Shown here in pieces: positions 34,201-42,802 of a DNA stretch of 64,000 bases. Under the pieces are notes generated by a model. The model did no database searches. It was not told where the DNA came from and was given only the letters and a program-made list of their open reading frames with translations. Source of the DNA: Streptomyces sp. NBC_01214. GTDB lineage: Bacteria > Actinomycetota > Actinomycetes > Streptomycetales > Streptomycetaceae. How positions within the stretch are numbered: the first letter of the stretch is position 1; each line of letters begins with the position of its first letter. Location of the stretch: positions 828,501 to 892,500 of the forward strand of contig NZ_JAPEOS010000001.1 in the NCBI RefSeq assembly GCF_026340975.1. The letters are read 5' to 3'. The translations under genes were made by a program, and so were the position numbers.

Positions 34201-34746
34201 ATGACTGTCACGGAGTCCCGCATACGCCGACACAGTGGGTTGACGCCCGACCTGCGAGCAACGATCGCCGACGTGTACGCGCAGGTGCGCGCTGACCTTC
34301 TCGACCACCCGAACTACCGGGTGGATGTGTTTCTCGAACGACTGGACCGGCATGCTGCCGAACCGGGGTGGGCCGTGGCCGTGGCGTACGCGTCGGACGG
34401 TGCCGCGGTCGGGTACGCCTACGCGAACACCGTCGGTCCCGGGGACCGCTGGTGGAAGCGGATGACCGTTCCGGTCACCCCACGGTTCACGGCCCGGGAC
34501 ACCGTCGCGGTGAAGGAGATCGGTGTAATCCCCGCACAGCGCGGCGTCGGGCTCGCCCGTCGGATGCACGATGCCCTCCTCGACGGGAGGCCCGAGCCCT
34601 ACACCACGCTGATGGTGAACCCGGCTGCCGGCGATGGGAAGGTCATGAGGCTGTACGAGGGCTGGGGGTACCGCGAGATCGGCGCGGTGCAGCCGTCACC
34701 GGCGGCGCCATGGTTGGTATGCATGGGGCGTTCCGTTCGGATGTGA
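34201..34746 (+). CDS. GNAT family N-acetyltransferase
   Basis: 181 residues with the acetyl-CoA binding motif VKEIGVIPAQRGVGLARRMH and a late GWGYREIG segment. It is co-transcribed with the HTH/TPR regulator (7-bp gap). The substrate is unknown. Acetylation of the graspetide or self-resistance is possible, but only position suggests this. Confidence 0.85.
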   Translation: MTVTESRIRRHSGLTPDLRATIADVYAQVRADLLDHPNYRVDVFLERLDRHAAEPGWAVAVAYASDGAAVGYAYANTVGPGDRWWKRMTVPVTPRFTARDTVAVKEIGVIPAQRGVGLARRMHDALLDGRPEPYTTLMVNPAAGDGKVMRLYEGWGYREIGAVQPSPAAPWLVCMGRSVRM

Positions 34747-34767
34747 GGCACCTCAGCCCAGCCGCTG

Positions 34768-34917
34768 ATGGGCCGTGGCGGTTCGTCGATGTTCAAGCAC
34801 TTCGAGGACCCGAAGCCGGGCTACGTGGCTGATTGGCCCGACCTGCCTTCCTGGCGGCAGGAGACCGACGCCGACATCTTCGAGCCCATCGAAAAGGTCC
34901 TGGGCCGACCTCTGTAG
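34768..34917 (+). CDS. Small 49-residue protein, function unknown
   Basis: ATG 34768 to TAG 34917; an internal ATG at 34789 would give 42 residues (MFKHFEDPKPGYVADWPDLP...). Codons are strongly GC3-biased, the frame starts 21 bp after the GNAT stop, and the stop codon abuts a terminator hairpin, all of which support a real terminal gene of the operon. It is acidic and Pro/Trp-rich with no known domain. Confidence 0.55.
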   Translation: MGRGGSSMFKHFEDPKPGYVADWPDLPSWRQETDADIFEPIEKVLGRPL

Positions 34918-34954
34918 GAGCACCGCTCCCGGCGGTTCGTCGGCTGCGGTGCTC
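34918..34954. terminator. Terminator between small ORF and Nudix gene
   Basis: GAGCACCGC (34918-34926) pairs with GCGGTGCTC (34946-34954), a perfect 9-bp stem between convergent genes. Confidence 0.65.
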
Positions 34955-34967
34955 GTTCCCTGCCGGA

Positions 34968-35501
34968 CTAGCGAACCCCCTCGTCCATCAGGACGTAGAG
35001 GAGGCCGACCAGGGAGCCGCTGCTGACGATCTCGCGGCGGTCGATCATGCCCCGGACGTTCGCCAGGGGTATCCACTCGATCCGGTCCGATTCGTTCTTC
35101 TCGGTCGGCGGGCCGTCGTACGTGGCGCCGTCCGCGCGGAACAGGTGGTGCTGCGAGTCCGTGATGCCGTTGGCCGGTTCGGCGTAGATCAGCGGCTTCA
35201 TCGGGCCCGGACGCCAGCCGGTCTCTTCGAGGACTTCACGGGCGGCAGCCTCGCCGGGGGTCTCTTCCGCTTCCACCAGGCCCATGGGCAGCTCCCAGGC
35301 CCACGCGTCCGTGATGAAGCGGTGGCGCCACATCATGAGGACCTCTTGACGGTCGTTGAGCACGGCGGCCACGGCCAAGTGGCGGAGCTTGACGACGTGG
35401 TGCTCCCAGCGGTGGCCGTCCGGCGTTTCGATGTCGGTGAGCCACAGGTTCACCCACTTGTTTTCGTAGATCGGACGTTCCCCGTGGATCTTCCACTGCA
35501 T
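34968..35501 (-). CDS. Nudix hydrolase
   Basis: 177 residues with the Nudix box around residues 82-104 (GLVEAEETPGEAA, then REVLEETGW). This is an ADP-ribose pyrophosphatase-like layout (WAWELPMGLVEAEETPGEAA). ATG 35501 has GAGAGGGG about 8 bases upstream; the frame runs further but without support. It hydrolyses a nucleoside diphosphate linked to X; the substrate is unknown. It closes the accessory segment on the right. Confidence 0.87.
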   Translation of the reverse strand: MQWKIHGERPIYENKWVNLWLTDIETPDGHRWEHHVVKLRHLAVAAVLNDRQEVLMMWRHRFITDAWAWELPMGLVEAEETPGEAAAREVLEETGWRPGPMKPLIYAEPANGITDSQHHLFRADGATYDGPPTEKNESDRIEWIPLANVRGMIDRREIVSSGSLVGLLYVLMDEGVR

Positions 35502-35675
35502 CGCTGCGGCCCCTCTCGATCGGCCTCCAGCATCGCAGAGCCTCGCTGAACGGCAGCCCGGTTCAGGGAATTTCACGTCAGAGTGACGAATATGCGTTGT
35601 GAACGGATGCGCCGCCTCGGCCGGGAAGCTTCCGTTCCTCGACGCCACCGCTCGTGGCGGCTCCCGCCCCGACCC

Positions 35676-37229
35676 CTACGCGTAGCGCTCCCGCAGTTTG
35701 TACTTCAGGACCTTGCGCAGGGTTTCGTTGCGGGGGAGGGCCTCCAGGAGTTCGAGTTGTTCCGGGAGCTTGTGGGTGGCCAGGCCTTGGGCGCGGAGGT
35801 AGGCGGTCAGTTGGGGGAGGGTCAGGGGGGCGGCTCCCGGGTGTTGTTCCACCACCGCGCAGACGCGTTCGCCGCGGGTGGGGTCCGGTAGGCCGATGAC
35901 CGCCACGTCGGCGACGGCCGGCAGGCGGTGGAGGAGGTCCTCGATCTCCTTCGCCGAGACGTTCTCGCCCTTGCGGATGATGACGTCCTTGCTGCGGCCG
36001 GTGAGGACCAGGTAGCCGTCCTGCGTGAGGTGGCCGAGGTCGCCCGTGATCAGGTAGCCGTCGGGGTCGAAGGCCCCGGCCGGGTCGTCGCCGTTCAGGT
36101 AGCCCCGGCAGACGGCCTCGCCGCGCAGCCGTACTTCCCCGTCCGTGTCCGGCGGCAGCTCGGTGCCGTCCGGGGCGGTGATGCGGATGGACATGCCCGC
36201 CGGGGGGCGGCCCTCGGTGGTGGCGAGGTTCTCGGCGGTGTCGTCCGGGGAGCCCATGGTGATCATCGGGACCTCGGTCATGCCGTAGCCGTGGGTCAGC
36301 TGGCAGCGCAGCTCCCGTACGACCGCGTGGTAGATCTCCGGCGGCTTGGGGGCGCCGCCGCCCGCCAGGAGGCGCAGGGTGGGGATCAGCGGGACGTCCG
36401 GGGCCTTGCGCTGCTCGGTCAGGAACATGGAGTAGAAGGCGGTGGAGCCGCCGGCCACGGTGACCCCGTGGCGGCGGTACCCGTTCAGGGCGTCCGGCAT
36501 CGCGAACTTTTCGAAGAGCACCGCGGGGAAGCCGTACAGGAGGAGCATCACCAGGTAGTCCGGGCCGCCTATGTGCGCGTACGGGAAGGCCATGGAGCCT
36601 ACGTCGGACGGGCTCAGGTGGAGGGCGTGGGCGAGGCAGGAGCCGCCCGCGATCAAGGAGCGGTCGGTGTGCAGGACGCCCTTGGGGTCGGAGGTGGTGC
36701 CGGAGGTCCAGTAGATCCAGCGGACGTCGGTGCCGGAGGCGGGCGGCGCAGGGAGTACGGCGGGGTCGCCGTCGGGGAGGGTCGCGTAGGCCTCGAAGAC
36801 GCCGCGCGCGCCGAGGCGGGCGGCCATGGCGGTGTGGTCGAAGCCGCGCCAGGTCCCGGGGACGGCGAAGTGTTCGGCCTTGGACTCGCGGAGGGCGAAG
36901 CCGACCTCGCGGTCCCGGTAGAAGGGGATGACGGGGGTCTGGACGGCGCCGATCCGGGCGAGGGCGACGGAGAGCAGCACCGTTTCGATGCGGGTGGGGA
37001 GCTGCCAGGCGACGACCGTGCCGGGGCGTACGCCCCGCTCGTGCAGGCCGGCGGCGACGCGTTCGGAGCGGTCGCGCAGTTCCCCGAAGGTGAGTCGGCG
37101 GTCGTGTGCGGGGTCCTCGGCGGCCTCGACGAGGGCGGTGGTGTCCGGGGTCAGTGCGGCCCGGCGGGAGACCAGTTCCCACAGGGTGCGGGACCGGCTC
37201 AGTTCTGTCGCGGTCGCGGTGTCCGTCAT
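35676..37229 (-). CDS. AMP-forming acyl-CoA synthetase
   Basis: 517 residues of the ANL superfamily: P-loop YWTSGTTSDPKG, the GYGMTEVP motif, ITGDLGHLTQDGYLVLTGR with the adenylate-binding Asp, and the C-terminal catalytic Lys in RNETLRKVLKYKL. ATG 37229 follows GGGAGG at 6 bases, preferred to ATG 37244. It activates a carboxylic acid as its CoA ester, probably the entry step of the catabolic set. A CTGACGGATAGTCAG operator lies 18-32 bp upstream of the start. It is divergent from the amidohydrolase gene. Confidence 0.9.
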   Translation of the reverse strand: MTDTATATELSRSRTLWELVSRRAALTPDTTALVEAAEDPAHDRRLTFGELRDRSERVAAGLHERGVRPGTVVAWQLPTRIETVLLSVALARIGAVQTPVIPFYRDREVGFALRESKAEHFAVPGTWRGFDHTAMAARLGARGVFEAYATLPDGDPAVLPAPPASGTDVRWIYWTSGTTSDPKGVLHTDRSLIAGGSCLAHALHLSPSDVGSMAFPYAHIGGPDYLVMLLLYGFPAVLFEKFAMPDALNGYRRHGVTVAGGSTAFYSMFLTEQRKAPDVPLIPTLRLLAGGGAPKPPEIYHAVVRELRCQLTHGYGMTEVPMITMGSPDDTAENLATTEGRPPAGMSIRITAPDGTELPPDTDGEVRLRGEAVCRGYLNGDDPAGAFDPDGYLITGDLGHLTQDGYLVLTGRSKDVIIRKGENVSAKEIEDLLHRLPAVADVAVIGLPDPTRGERVCAVVEQHPGAAPLTLPQLTAYLRAQGLATHKLPEQLELLEALPRNETLRKVLKYKLRERYA

Positions 37230-37246
37230 CCCAGACCTCCCCATAG

Positions 37247-37261
37247 CTGACGGATAGTCAG
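37247..37261. promoter_or_regulatory. Palindromic operator (CTGACGGATAGTCAG)
   Basis: One of nine related 15-bp palindromes; here upstream of the acyl-CoA synthetase gene. The half-sites CTGAC/GTCAG match the others, but the inner CG of the right half is replaced by TA. Confidence 0.65.
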
Positions 37262-37324
37262 ATCAAGCGCAGAGCGTAGGGCGCCGACGCTTGTCGGTCC
37301 AGGGGTGGCGGGGCTAGCTTGTTT

Positions 37325-37339
37325 CTGACGATCCATCAG
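37325..37339. promoter_or_regulatory. Palindromic operator (CTGACGATCCATCAG)
   Basis: Located 24-38 bp before the amidohydrolase start. One position of the palindrome is off consensus in the right half (CATCAG instead of CGTCAG). Confidence 0.65.
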
Positions 37340-37362
37340 ATCGGTGAATTGGGGAGACTGCT

Positions 37363-38568
37363 ATGGAACTGGGACTGCCTCGGATCATCAGCGTCGACGA
37401 CCACGTGATCGAGCCCGCGCACCTGTTCGACGTCTGGCTGCCCGCCAAGTACCGCGACCGCGGCCCCAAGGCGCTCACCGCCGGCATCGGCGAACTCGCC
37501 TACACCGGCGGCAAGTACGTCATCACCATGGACCCCGACGGCCCGCCGACCGACTGGTGGATCTACGAGGACCTGAAGTTCCCGTACAAGCGCAACATCG
37601 CCGCCGTCGGCTTCGACCGCGACGACATGACCCTGGAGGGCATCACCCGCGAGGAGATGCGCCGGGGCTGCTGGGACCCCGCGGCGCGCCTCGCCGACAT
37701 GGACCTCAACCACGTCGAGGCCTCGCTCTGCTTCCCGACCTTCCCGCGCTTTTGCGGGCAGACCTTCGCGGAGGCCCGGGACAAGGAAGTCGCCCTCGCC
37801 TGCGTGCGCGCCTACAACGACTGGATGGTCGAGGAATGGTGCGGCGACAGCGGCGGCCGGCTCATCCCGCTGTGCATCATCCCGCTCTGGGACATCGACC
37901 TCGCCGTCGCCGAGATCCGGCGCAACGCCGCCCGCGGAGTGAGGGCCGTGACCTTCTCCGAGATCCCCACCTACCTCGGGCTCCCCTCCATCCACTCCGG
38001 CTACTGGGACCCCTTCTTCGCCGTCTGCCAGGAGACCGACACGGTGGTCAACATGCACATCGGGTCCAGCTCCCAGATGCCCGCCGCCTCCCCCGACGCA
38101 CCCCCCGCCGTCCAGGCCTCGCTCAGCTTCAACAACGCGATGGCCTCGATGATGGACTTCCTCTTCAGCGGCGTCCTGGTGAAGTTCCCGACGCTCAAGC
38201 TCGCCTACAGCGAGGGCCAGATGGGCTGGATCCCCTACGCCCTGGAACGCGCCGACGACGTCTGGCAGGAGCACCGGGCCTGGGGCGGCGTCCGCGACCT
38301 GATCCCCGAGCCGCCGTCCACGTACTACTACCGGCAGATGTTCTGCTGCTTCTTCCGCGACAAGCACGGGATCGCCTCCCTCGACGTCGTCGGCCGCGAC
38401 AACGCCACCTTCGAGACCGACTACCCGCACGTGGACTCGACCTTCCCGCACACCAAGGAGGTCGCCCTCGACCACGTGAAGGGCCTGGACGACGAGACGG
38501 TCTACAAGCTGATGCGCGGCAACGCCATCCGCATGCTCGGCCTCGACCTGGACAAGAGCCGCCGCTGA
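37363..38568 (+). CDS. Amidohydrolase family protein (amidohydrolase 2 / TIM-barrel metal hydrolase)
   Basis: 401 residues starting IISVDDHVIEPAHLF, the metal-binding D-x-H motif of the amidohydrolase-2/decarboxylase family. NMHIGSSSQMPA carries the middle metal His, and ETDYPHVDSTFPHTKE the late metal-binding Asp. Relatives are decarboxylases or C-C/C-N hydrolases in aromatic and steroid-like catabolism. It heads an operon with two acyl-CoA dehydrogenases (overlap TGATG at 38566). The substrate is unknown. An operator copy lies just upstream. Confidence 0.87.
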   Translation: MELGLPRIISVDDHVIEPAHLFDVWLPAKYRDRGPKALTAGIGELAYTGGKYVITMDPDGPPTDWWIYEDLKFPYKRNIAAVGFDRDDMTLEGITREEMRRGCWDPAARLADMDLNHVEASLCFPTFPRFCGQTFAEARDKEVALACVRAYNDWMVEEWCGDSGGRLIPLCIIPLWDIDLAVAEIRRNAARGVRAVTFSEIPTYLGLPSIHSGYWDPFFAVCQETDTVVNMHIGSSSQMPAASPDAPPAVQASLSFNNAMASMMDFLFSGVLVKFPTLKLAYSEGQMGWIPYALERADDVWQEHRAWGGVRDLIPEPPSTYYYRQMFCCFFRDKHGIASLDVVGRDNATFETDYPHVDSTFPHTKEVALDHVKGLDDETVYKLMRGNAIRMLGLDLDKSRR

Positions 38569-39725
38569 TGGACCTGACCTACACCGAGGAGGAGCAGGAC
38601 TTCCGGGTCCGACTGCGCGCCTGGCTCGCCAAGGTGCTCCCCGAGCTGCCCGCCAAGCCGTCCCCCGACGACTGGCCGGGCCGGCGCGCGTACGACCTGG
38701 GCTGGCAGCGCCGGCTGTACGAGGCCGGGTACGCGGGCCTGCACTGGCCGGTGGACGCGGGCGGCCGCGGAGCCACCCCCACCCAGCACCTGATCTTCCT
38801 GGAGGAGGCCGAGCGCGCCGGCGCCCCGTACGTCGGCGCGAACTTCGTCGGGCTGCTGCACGCCGGGCCGACCGTCGCCGCCGAGGGCACGGCGGAGCAG
38901 CGGGCGCGCTGGCTGCCGCCCGTCCTGCGCGGCGACGAGGTGTGGTGCCAGGGGTTCAGCGAGCCGGACGCGGGCTCCGACCTGGCCTCCCTGCGGACGC
39001 GGGCCGTGCGCGACGGCGACGACTACGTGATCAGCGGGTCGAAGATCTGGACCTCGCACGCGGAGGTCGCCGACTGGTGCGAGCTGCTGGTGCGCACCGA
39101 CCCCGGGGCGCCCAAACACCGGGGGATCTCCTGGCTGGCCATGCCGATGGACGCGCCGGGGGTGAGCGTACGGCCGCTGCGCACGCTCGCCGGGTCGGCG
39201 GAGTTCGCGCAGGTGTTCCTCGACGAGGTACGGGTCCCGGTGGCCAACCGGGTCGGCGCGGAGAACGACGGCTGGCGGGTCACCATGGTCACGCTGTCCT
39301 TCGAGCGGGGCACCGCCTTCGTCGGCGAGGTCGTCGCCTGCCGCCGGACCCTGGGGGAACTGGCCCGGACGGCGAAGGCCAACGGCCGGTGGGACGACCC
39401 GGTGCTGCGGCGCCGGCTGGGCCGGCTGTACGGGGAGTTCGGCGCGCTGTGGCGGCTCACCCAGTGGAACGTGAGCGAGGCCGAGCGGTCGGCGGGCGGG
39501 GTCCCCGGCATCGGCGGTTCCGTCTTCAAGCTCGCCTACTCGCACGCCCGCCAGGAGCTGTACGACACGGCGGCGGAGGTCCTCGGGGCCCGGTCCCTGT
39601 CGCTGGAGGAGGAGTGGACCCTGGACCGGCTCTCCTCCCTCTCGTACACGATCGCGGCGGGCACCTCGCAGATCCAGCGCAACATCGTCGCCGAGCGGAT
39701 CCTCGGCCTCCCGAAGGGCCGGTGA
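38568..39725 (+). CDS. Acyl-CoA dehydrogenase (large subunit-like)
   Basis: A 385-residue enzyme of the FadE-type used on bulky substrates: N-terminal MDLTYTEEEQDFRVRLRAWL, QGFSEPDAGSDLASLRTRA, and the C-terminal AGTSQIQRNIVAERILGLPK. The start ATG 38568 overlaps the amidohydrolase stop. With the shorter dehydrogenase right after it, this resembles the paired FadE genes whose products form alpha2beta2 heterotetramers in mycobacterial steroid degradation (ChsE1-ChsE2 type). Heteromer formation here is inference. Confidence 0.9.
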   Translation: MDLTYTEEEQDFRVRLRAWLAKVLPELPAKPSPDDWPGRRAYDLGWQRRLYEAGYAGLHWPVDAGGRGATPTQHLIFLEEAERAGAPYVGANFVGLLHAGPTVAAEGTAEQRARWLPPVLRGDEVWCQGFSEPDAGSDLASLRTRAVRDGDDYVISGSKIWTSHAEVADWCELLVRTDPGAPKHRGISWLAMPMDAPGVSVRPLRTLAGSAEFAQVFLDEVRVPVANRVGAENDGWRVTMVTLSFERGTAFVGEVVACRRTLGELARTAKANGRWDDPVLRRRLGRLYGEFGALWRLTQWNVSEAERSAGGVPGIGGSVFKLAYSHARQELYDTAAEVLGARSLSLEEEWTLDRLSSLSYTIAAGTSQIQRNIVAERILGLPKGR

Positions 39726-39731
39726 AGGGGC

Positions 39732-40646
39732 ATGGACTTCCAGCCGACCGAGGACCAGAAGGACCTGCGGGCGGGCGTACGGGACCTGCTGGCGGGCCGG
39801 TACGGACGCGAGGCGCTACGGGCGTCGGTGGACACGGGCACGAGCGTGGACCGCGCGCTGTGGCGGGAGCTGGGTGAGGCGGGCTTCTTCGCGCTTCGGC
39901 TGCCGGAATCCGAGGGCGGTGTGGGCCTGGGGCTGCCCGAGGCGGTCCTGGTCTTCGAGGAGGCCGGGCGGGCGCTGGTGCCGGGGCCGCTGGTGGCCAC
40001 GCACCTGGCCGCCGGGGTGGTCCCGGGGGCGGCGGCGGGGACGGCGGTGGTGAGCGCCTTCGACCTGGACGGGCCGCTGGTGGCCCACCTCGCGGAGGCG
40101 GACGCGGTGCTCGGGGCGCCCGGGGTGCCGGCGGGCGAGCCGGTGCGGTCGGTGGACCCGCTGACCCCGCTGCACCGGGTGGCGGTGGCGGGCGACGCCT
40201 CGGCGTACCGGGAGGCGGGGGCGCTGCTGACGGCCGCGCTACAGGTCGGGAGCGCGCTGCGGACGGTGGAGCTGGCGGTGCGGTACGCGGGCGAGCGCGA
40301 GCAGTTCGGGCAGCCGATCGGGGCGTTCCAGGCGGTCAAGCACCTGTGCGCGCGGATGCTGGTGCGGGCGGAGGTGGCCCGTACGGCGGTCTACGCGGCG
40401 GCGGTGACGGGGGACGCGGGCGAGGTGGCCGCGGCCAAGCTCCTCGCGGACGGGGCGGCGGTGCAGGGTGCTCGGGACTGTCTGCAGGTGCACGGCGGGA
40501 TGGGCTTCACCTGGGAGGCGGACGTGCACCTGCACCTGAAACGGGCCTGGGTGCGGGCCGAGCAGTGGCGGACGGCGGCGCAGGCGCAGGAGCTGCTGGC
40601 GCAGGAGCTGCTGGGCTCGGTGGAGGAGGCCGGGCAGGTGGCGTAG
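39732..40646 (+). CDS. Short acyl-CoA dehydrogenase-like protein (small subunit-like)
   Basis: 304 residues, about 70-80 shorter than normal because the central beta domain is reduced (residues 100-160 are Ala/Val-rich with few recognisable strands). N-terminal FALRLPESEGGVGLGLPE and C-terminal REQFGQPIGAFQAVKHLCAR and HGGMGFTWEADVHLHLKRA are intact. Probable partner of the dehydrogenase 6 bp upstream. In known heteromeric pairs one subunit carries the catalytic carboxylate and the other completes the FAD site. Confidence 0.87.
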   Translation: MDFQPTEDQKDLRAGVRDLLAGRYGREALRASVDTGTSVDRALWRELGEAGFFALRLPESEGGVGLGLPEAVLVFEEAGRALVPGPLVATHLAAGVVPGAAAGTAVVSAFDLDGPLVAHLAEADAVLGAPGVPAGEPVRSVDPLTPLHRVAVAGDASAYREAGALLTAALQVGSALRTVELAVRYAGEREQFGQPIGAFQAVKHLCARMLVRAEVARTAVYAAAVTGDAGEVAAAKLLADGAAVQGARDCLQVHGGMGFTWEADVHLHLKRAWVRAEQWRTAAQAQELLAQELLGSVEEAGQVA

Positions 40647-41067
40647 GCGGGGCAGGACGGGGCGGGTGGCTCGGCGGGCAGGACGGGGCGGGTGGCTCGG
40701 CGGGCGGGGCAGGGGCCCGTCGGTCGGAGGTTCTCGATGGGCGTTGCTCACCGTGACGCGGAGGCACGGGAGGGACGACGCGGGACGCATGTCCGATTAC
40801 AGAGAGTTGATATCGGTTTGTGTCCTTCGCCCGACTCATTGCGCCCAGGAAGCGGGGGCCTGCTCCGGTACGCTCCCACGAATGCGAGCGGTTGAGCGGC
40901 GCGAGCGTCGCACAGTATGCACCACGCCCACTCCTTCGCGCGGGAATATGCCCGAAGCGCTTGTTGTGGTGACTGTACGTCAACCATGCTGCTACGGAAG
41001 GGGATCACAGTCGGTGGTCCCGTCCTGTCGCGAGGCGAAGTGTCCGCCGGTTCGGATGGTGTGAGCG
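40647..41067. other. Gene-free region with 26-bp tandem duplication
   Basis: 421 bp. 40652-40677 and 40678-40703 are a perfect 26-bp direct duplication (GCAGGACGGGGCGGGTGGCT...). From 40780 on the GC content drops (GTTGATATCGG, GCACAGTATGC), typical of promoter DNA. TTGAGC at 40892 followed by TATGC at 40916 is a weak promoter candidate for the next gene. No gene seen. Confidence 0.5.
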
Positions 41068-41544
41068 GTGCAGGTGCTTCAGGTTCAGCTGGAGGTCGGT
41101 GCGGATCCCGCCGAGGTCGGCCGGGCCCGCCGGTGGGCGCGTTCCCGGTTGGCGGGGTCGGGCATAGGGGACGACGAGCCGCTCGCCGAGACGCTGATCC
41201 TGCTGATCTCCGAGCTTGTCACGAACGCGGTCGTGCACACGGGCTGTCCGGCCGTGCTGCGGATGCTGTTCGGGGGGCCGGGGGTGCGGGTCGAGGTGGC
41301 CGACGCGAGCGACCGGGCGCCGAACCGGCGGCAAGCGTGCGGGGAGGACACGGGCGGGCGCGGCCTGGAGCTGGTCGACGGGCTGGCGGACCGCTGGGGC
41401 TGGCAGCGCGAGGGCGCGGGCAAGCGGATCTGGTGCGAGATCGACCGCGCACAGAAATCGACCTCGGACTGCGCGTCCGAGAGGCCCTCGGACGGCCCGT
41501 CGGAATGTCATACCCCGCCGCGGGAACCGCGCGTGTACCTCTAA
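41068..41544 (+). CDS. RsbW/SpoIIAB-like ATP-binding regulatory protein
   Basis: 158 residues of the HATPase_c anti-sigma/serine-kinase family: N-box ETLILLISELVTNAVVHTGC, then VEVADASDRAPNR and GRGLELVDGLADRWGW (G1/G2 boxes), and a C-terminal Ser/Pro-rich tail. Streptomyces has dozens of such proteins, which bind sigma factors or anti-anti-sigma factors. No partner is adjacent. GTG 41068 is used; GTG 41074 is possible. No good ribosome site is visible for either. Confidence 0.85.
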   Translation: MQVLQVQLEVGADPAEVGRARRWARSRLAGSGIGDDEPLAETLILLISELVTNAVVHTGCPAVLRMLFGGPGVRVEVADASDRAPNRRQACGEDTGGRGLELVDGLADRWGWQREGAGKRIWCEIDRAQKSTSDCASERPSDGPSECHTPPREPRVYL

Positions 41545-41744
41545 CGAGGTGTTGACGGTTCGTCACATCTTGATCACCCTGGTGTGGAGCGATTCGACGC
41601 GAGGGGACGCCAAGGGCAGGCCTTGACGAGTGCGGGTCGTGGGGTGGCGGCCGCCGTGCCGCGCTCGGGGCGTGCATGCGCGTCGCCGCCACCCGAAGAA
41701 CCCGCCGGGCCGGGCTGCTGCGCCGAGCGGCCCGGCCCGATCGG

Positions 41745-42362
41745 TCACAGGCTCGCGAGGAGATCGTCGAGCGGAGCCGGTGCCCGGTCGGGGGCGAGGG
41801 CCTCGACGAGGAGGCGGCCGTAGCGGATCTTGCGTCCCTTCTTCGTGCCGAGGAAGCGCCGCAACTGCTGCTGCCGGGGCCGACCGTGCTGGGCGGGCTG
41901 GCGCACGAAGGTCTCCCAGGAGCGGAGATCGCCCTCGGCCCGGAGGATCTCCTCGATCGTGGCGGTGCCCAGTGCGCGGATGAGTTCGTCCTCCAGGTCC
42001 GCCACGCACACGAAGAAGCCCCGCCGCGGCGCCCCGGCCCGTTCCAGTGCCCGGTCGTAGAAGGGCCGTTCGCGCTCGTCGCACAGTCCGGTCAGGCGCA
42101 GGCCGAGGCCGGGCGGCCCGAGGAGGTCGGTGTAGCGGGCGACGCTCATCGCCCCGCCCATCGATACGACGCACACGCCCTGGGCGGCGAGGTCGCGGCC
42201 GCGCCGCGCGGCCAGCGCCTCGACGGCAGCCAGGTCGCTGGGGCCTTCCAGCAGCACCGCCGTCCGCACGTCCAGGTGGGCGGCCAGCTCGCTCGCGGCC
42301 CCGCCGGAACCGCCGCTCGCCCAGTCGTCGACCGCTGCCCGGAACGCCTGCATGTCCGCCAT
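41745..42362 (-). CDS. TOPRIM domain protein (OLD-family nuclease-like), no ATPase partner
   Basis: About 205 residues. TAVLLEGPSDLAAVEALAAR is a TOPRIM start (Glu in the first motif), followed by VCVVSMGGAMSVARYTDLL and the metal-binding GLCDERE. Then a C-terminal region carries DLEDELIRALG, as in the TOPRIM half of OLD-type ATP-dependent endonucleases. The N-terminal ABC ATPase half of OLD is absent and no ATPase or UvrD-like gene is nearby. ATG 42362 is used; GTG 42383 is in frame and has GGTGGAGG around it. Function is unknown; DNA repair or defence are possibilities. Confidence 0.78.
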   Translation of the reverse strand: MADMQAFRAAVDDWASGGSGGAASELAAHLDVRTAVLLEGPSDLAAVEALAARRGRDLAAQGVCVVSMGGAMSVARYTDLLGPPGLGLRLTGLCDERERPFYDRALERAGAPRRGFFVCVADLEDELIRALGTATIEEILRAEGDLRSWETFVRQPAQHGRPRQQQLRRFLGTKKGRKIRYGRLLVEALAPDRAPAPLDDLLASL

Positions 42363-42383
42363 GGGGTGAGTCTGCGCCTCCAC

Positions 42384-42802
42384 CGGCGCGGGGGCACGGA
42401 ATTTTCCGCGGCGGCCGGCCCCTGAGCCGGCGTGCGAGGCAGGTCAGGCACCTGAACGCCCGTGCTGGCATATGGTTTTGACGGGCAGCGGCGTTGTGCA
42501 CGCGCGGGCGGGGGAGCAGAGGGACGAGCCGGTCGAAGGGGCGCGGAGGGACACGTCCTGGTCGTCACCGGGCCGCAGGGCGTGCTCGGCCGGTTCGTGC
42601 TGGAGAGGATGCTCGTACCGGAGGAACTCGTCCTGACCGCGCGCCGCCTCCGCGCCCGCGCACCCCGCGGGCCGGCTCCCTCGTCGCCCTCGTCGCCCTC
42701 GTCACGACGGTTCCCCGTACGGACTGAGGCGGCGCCGAGCGGCCGGCGGCGGTGGCGAGGTACTTGCGCCACCGCCGCCGGTGCGGCCCCCCCCGAGGGT
42801 GT
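42384..42802. other. Gap with one codon-biased segment of unclear status
   Basis: About 419 bp. Low-GC DNA at 42470-42482 (GGCATATGGTTTTGACGG) looks promoter-like. From about 42545 to 42690 one plus-strand frame (HVLVVTGPQGVLGRFVLERM...) has near-perfect GC3 bias, but no start with a ribosome site is visible and the frame runs through the terminator at 42743. It may be a gene fragment. Confidence 0.3.
42743..42781. terminator. Strong terminator hairpin
   Basis: A perfect 15-bp stem CCGGCGGCGGTGGCG (42743-42757) with its complement at 42767-42781 and a 9-base loop, directly downstream of the minus-strand gene ending at 42803. Confidence 0.8.
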
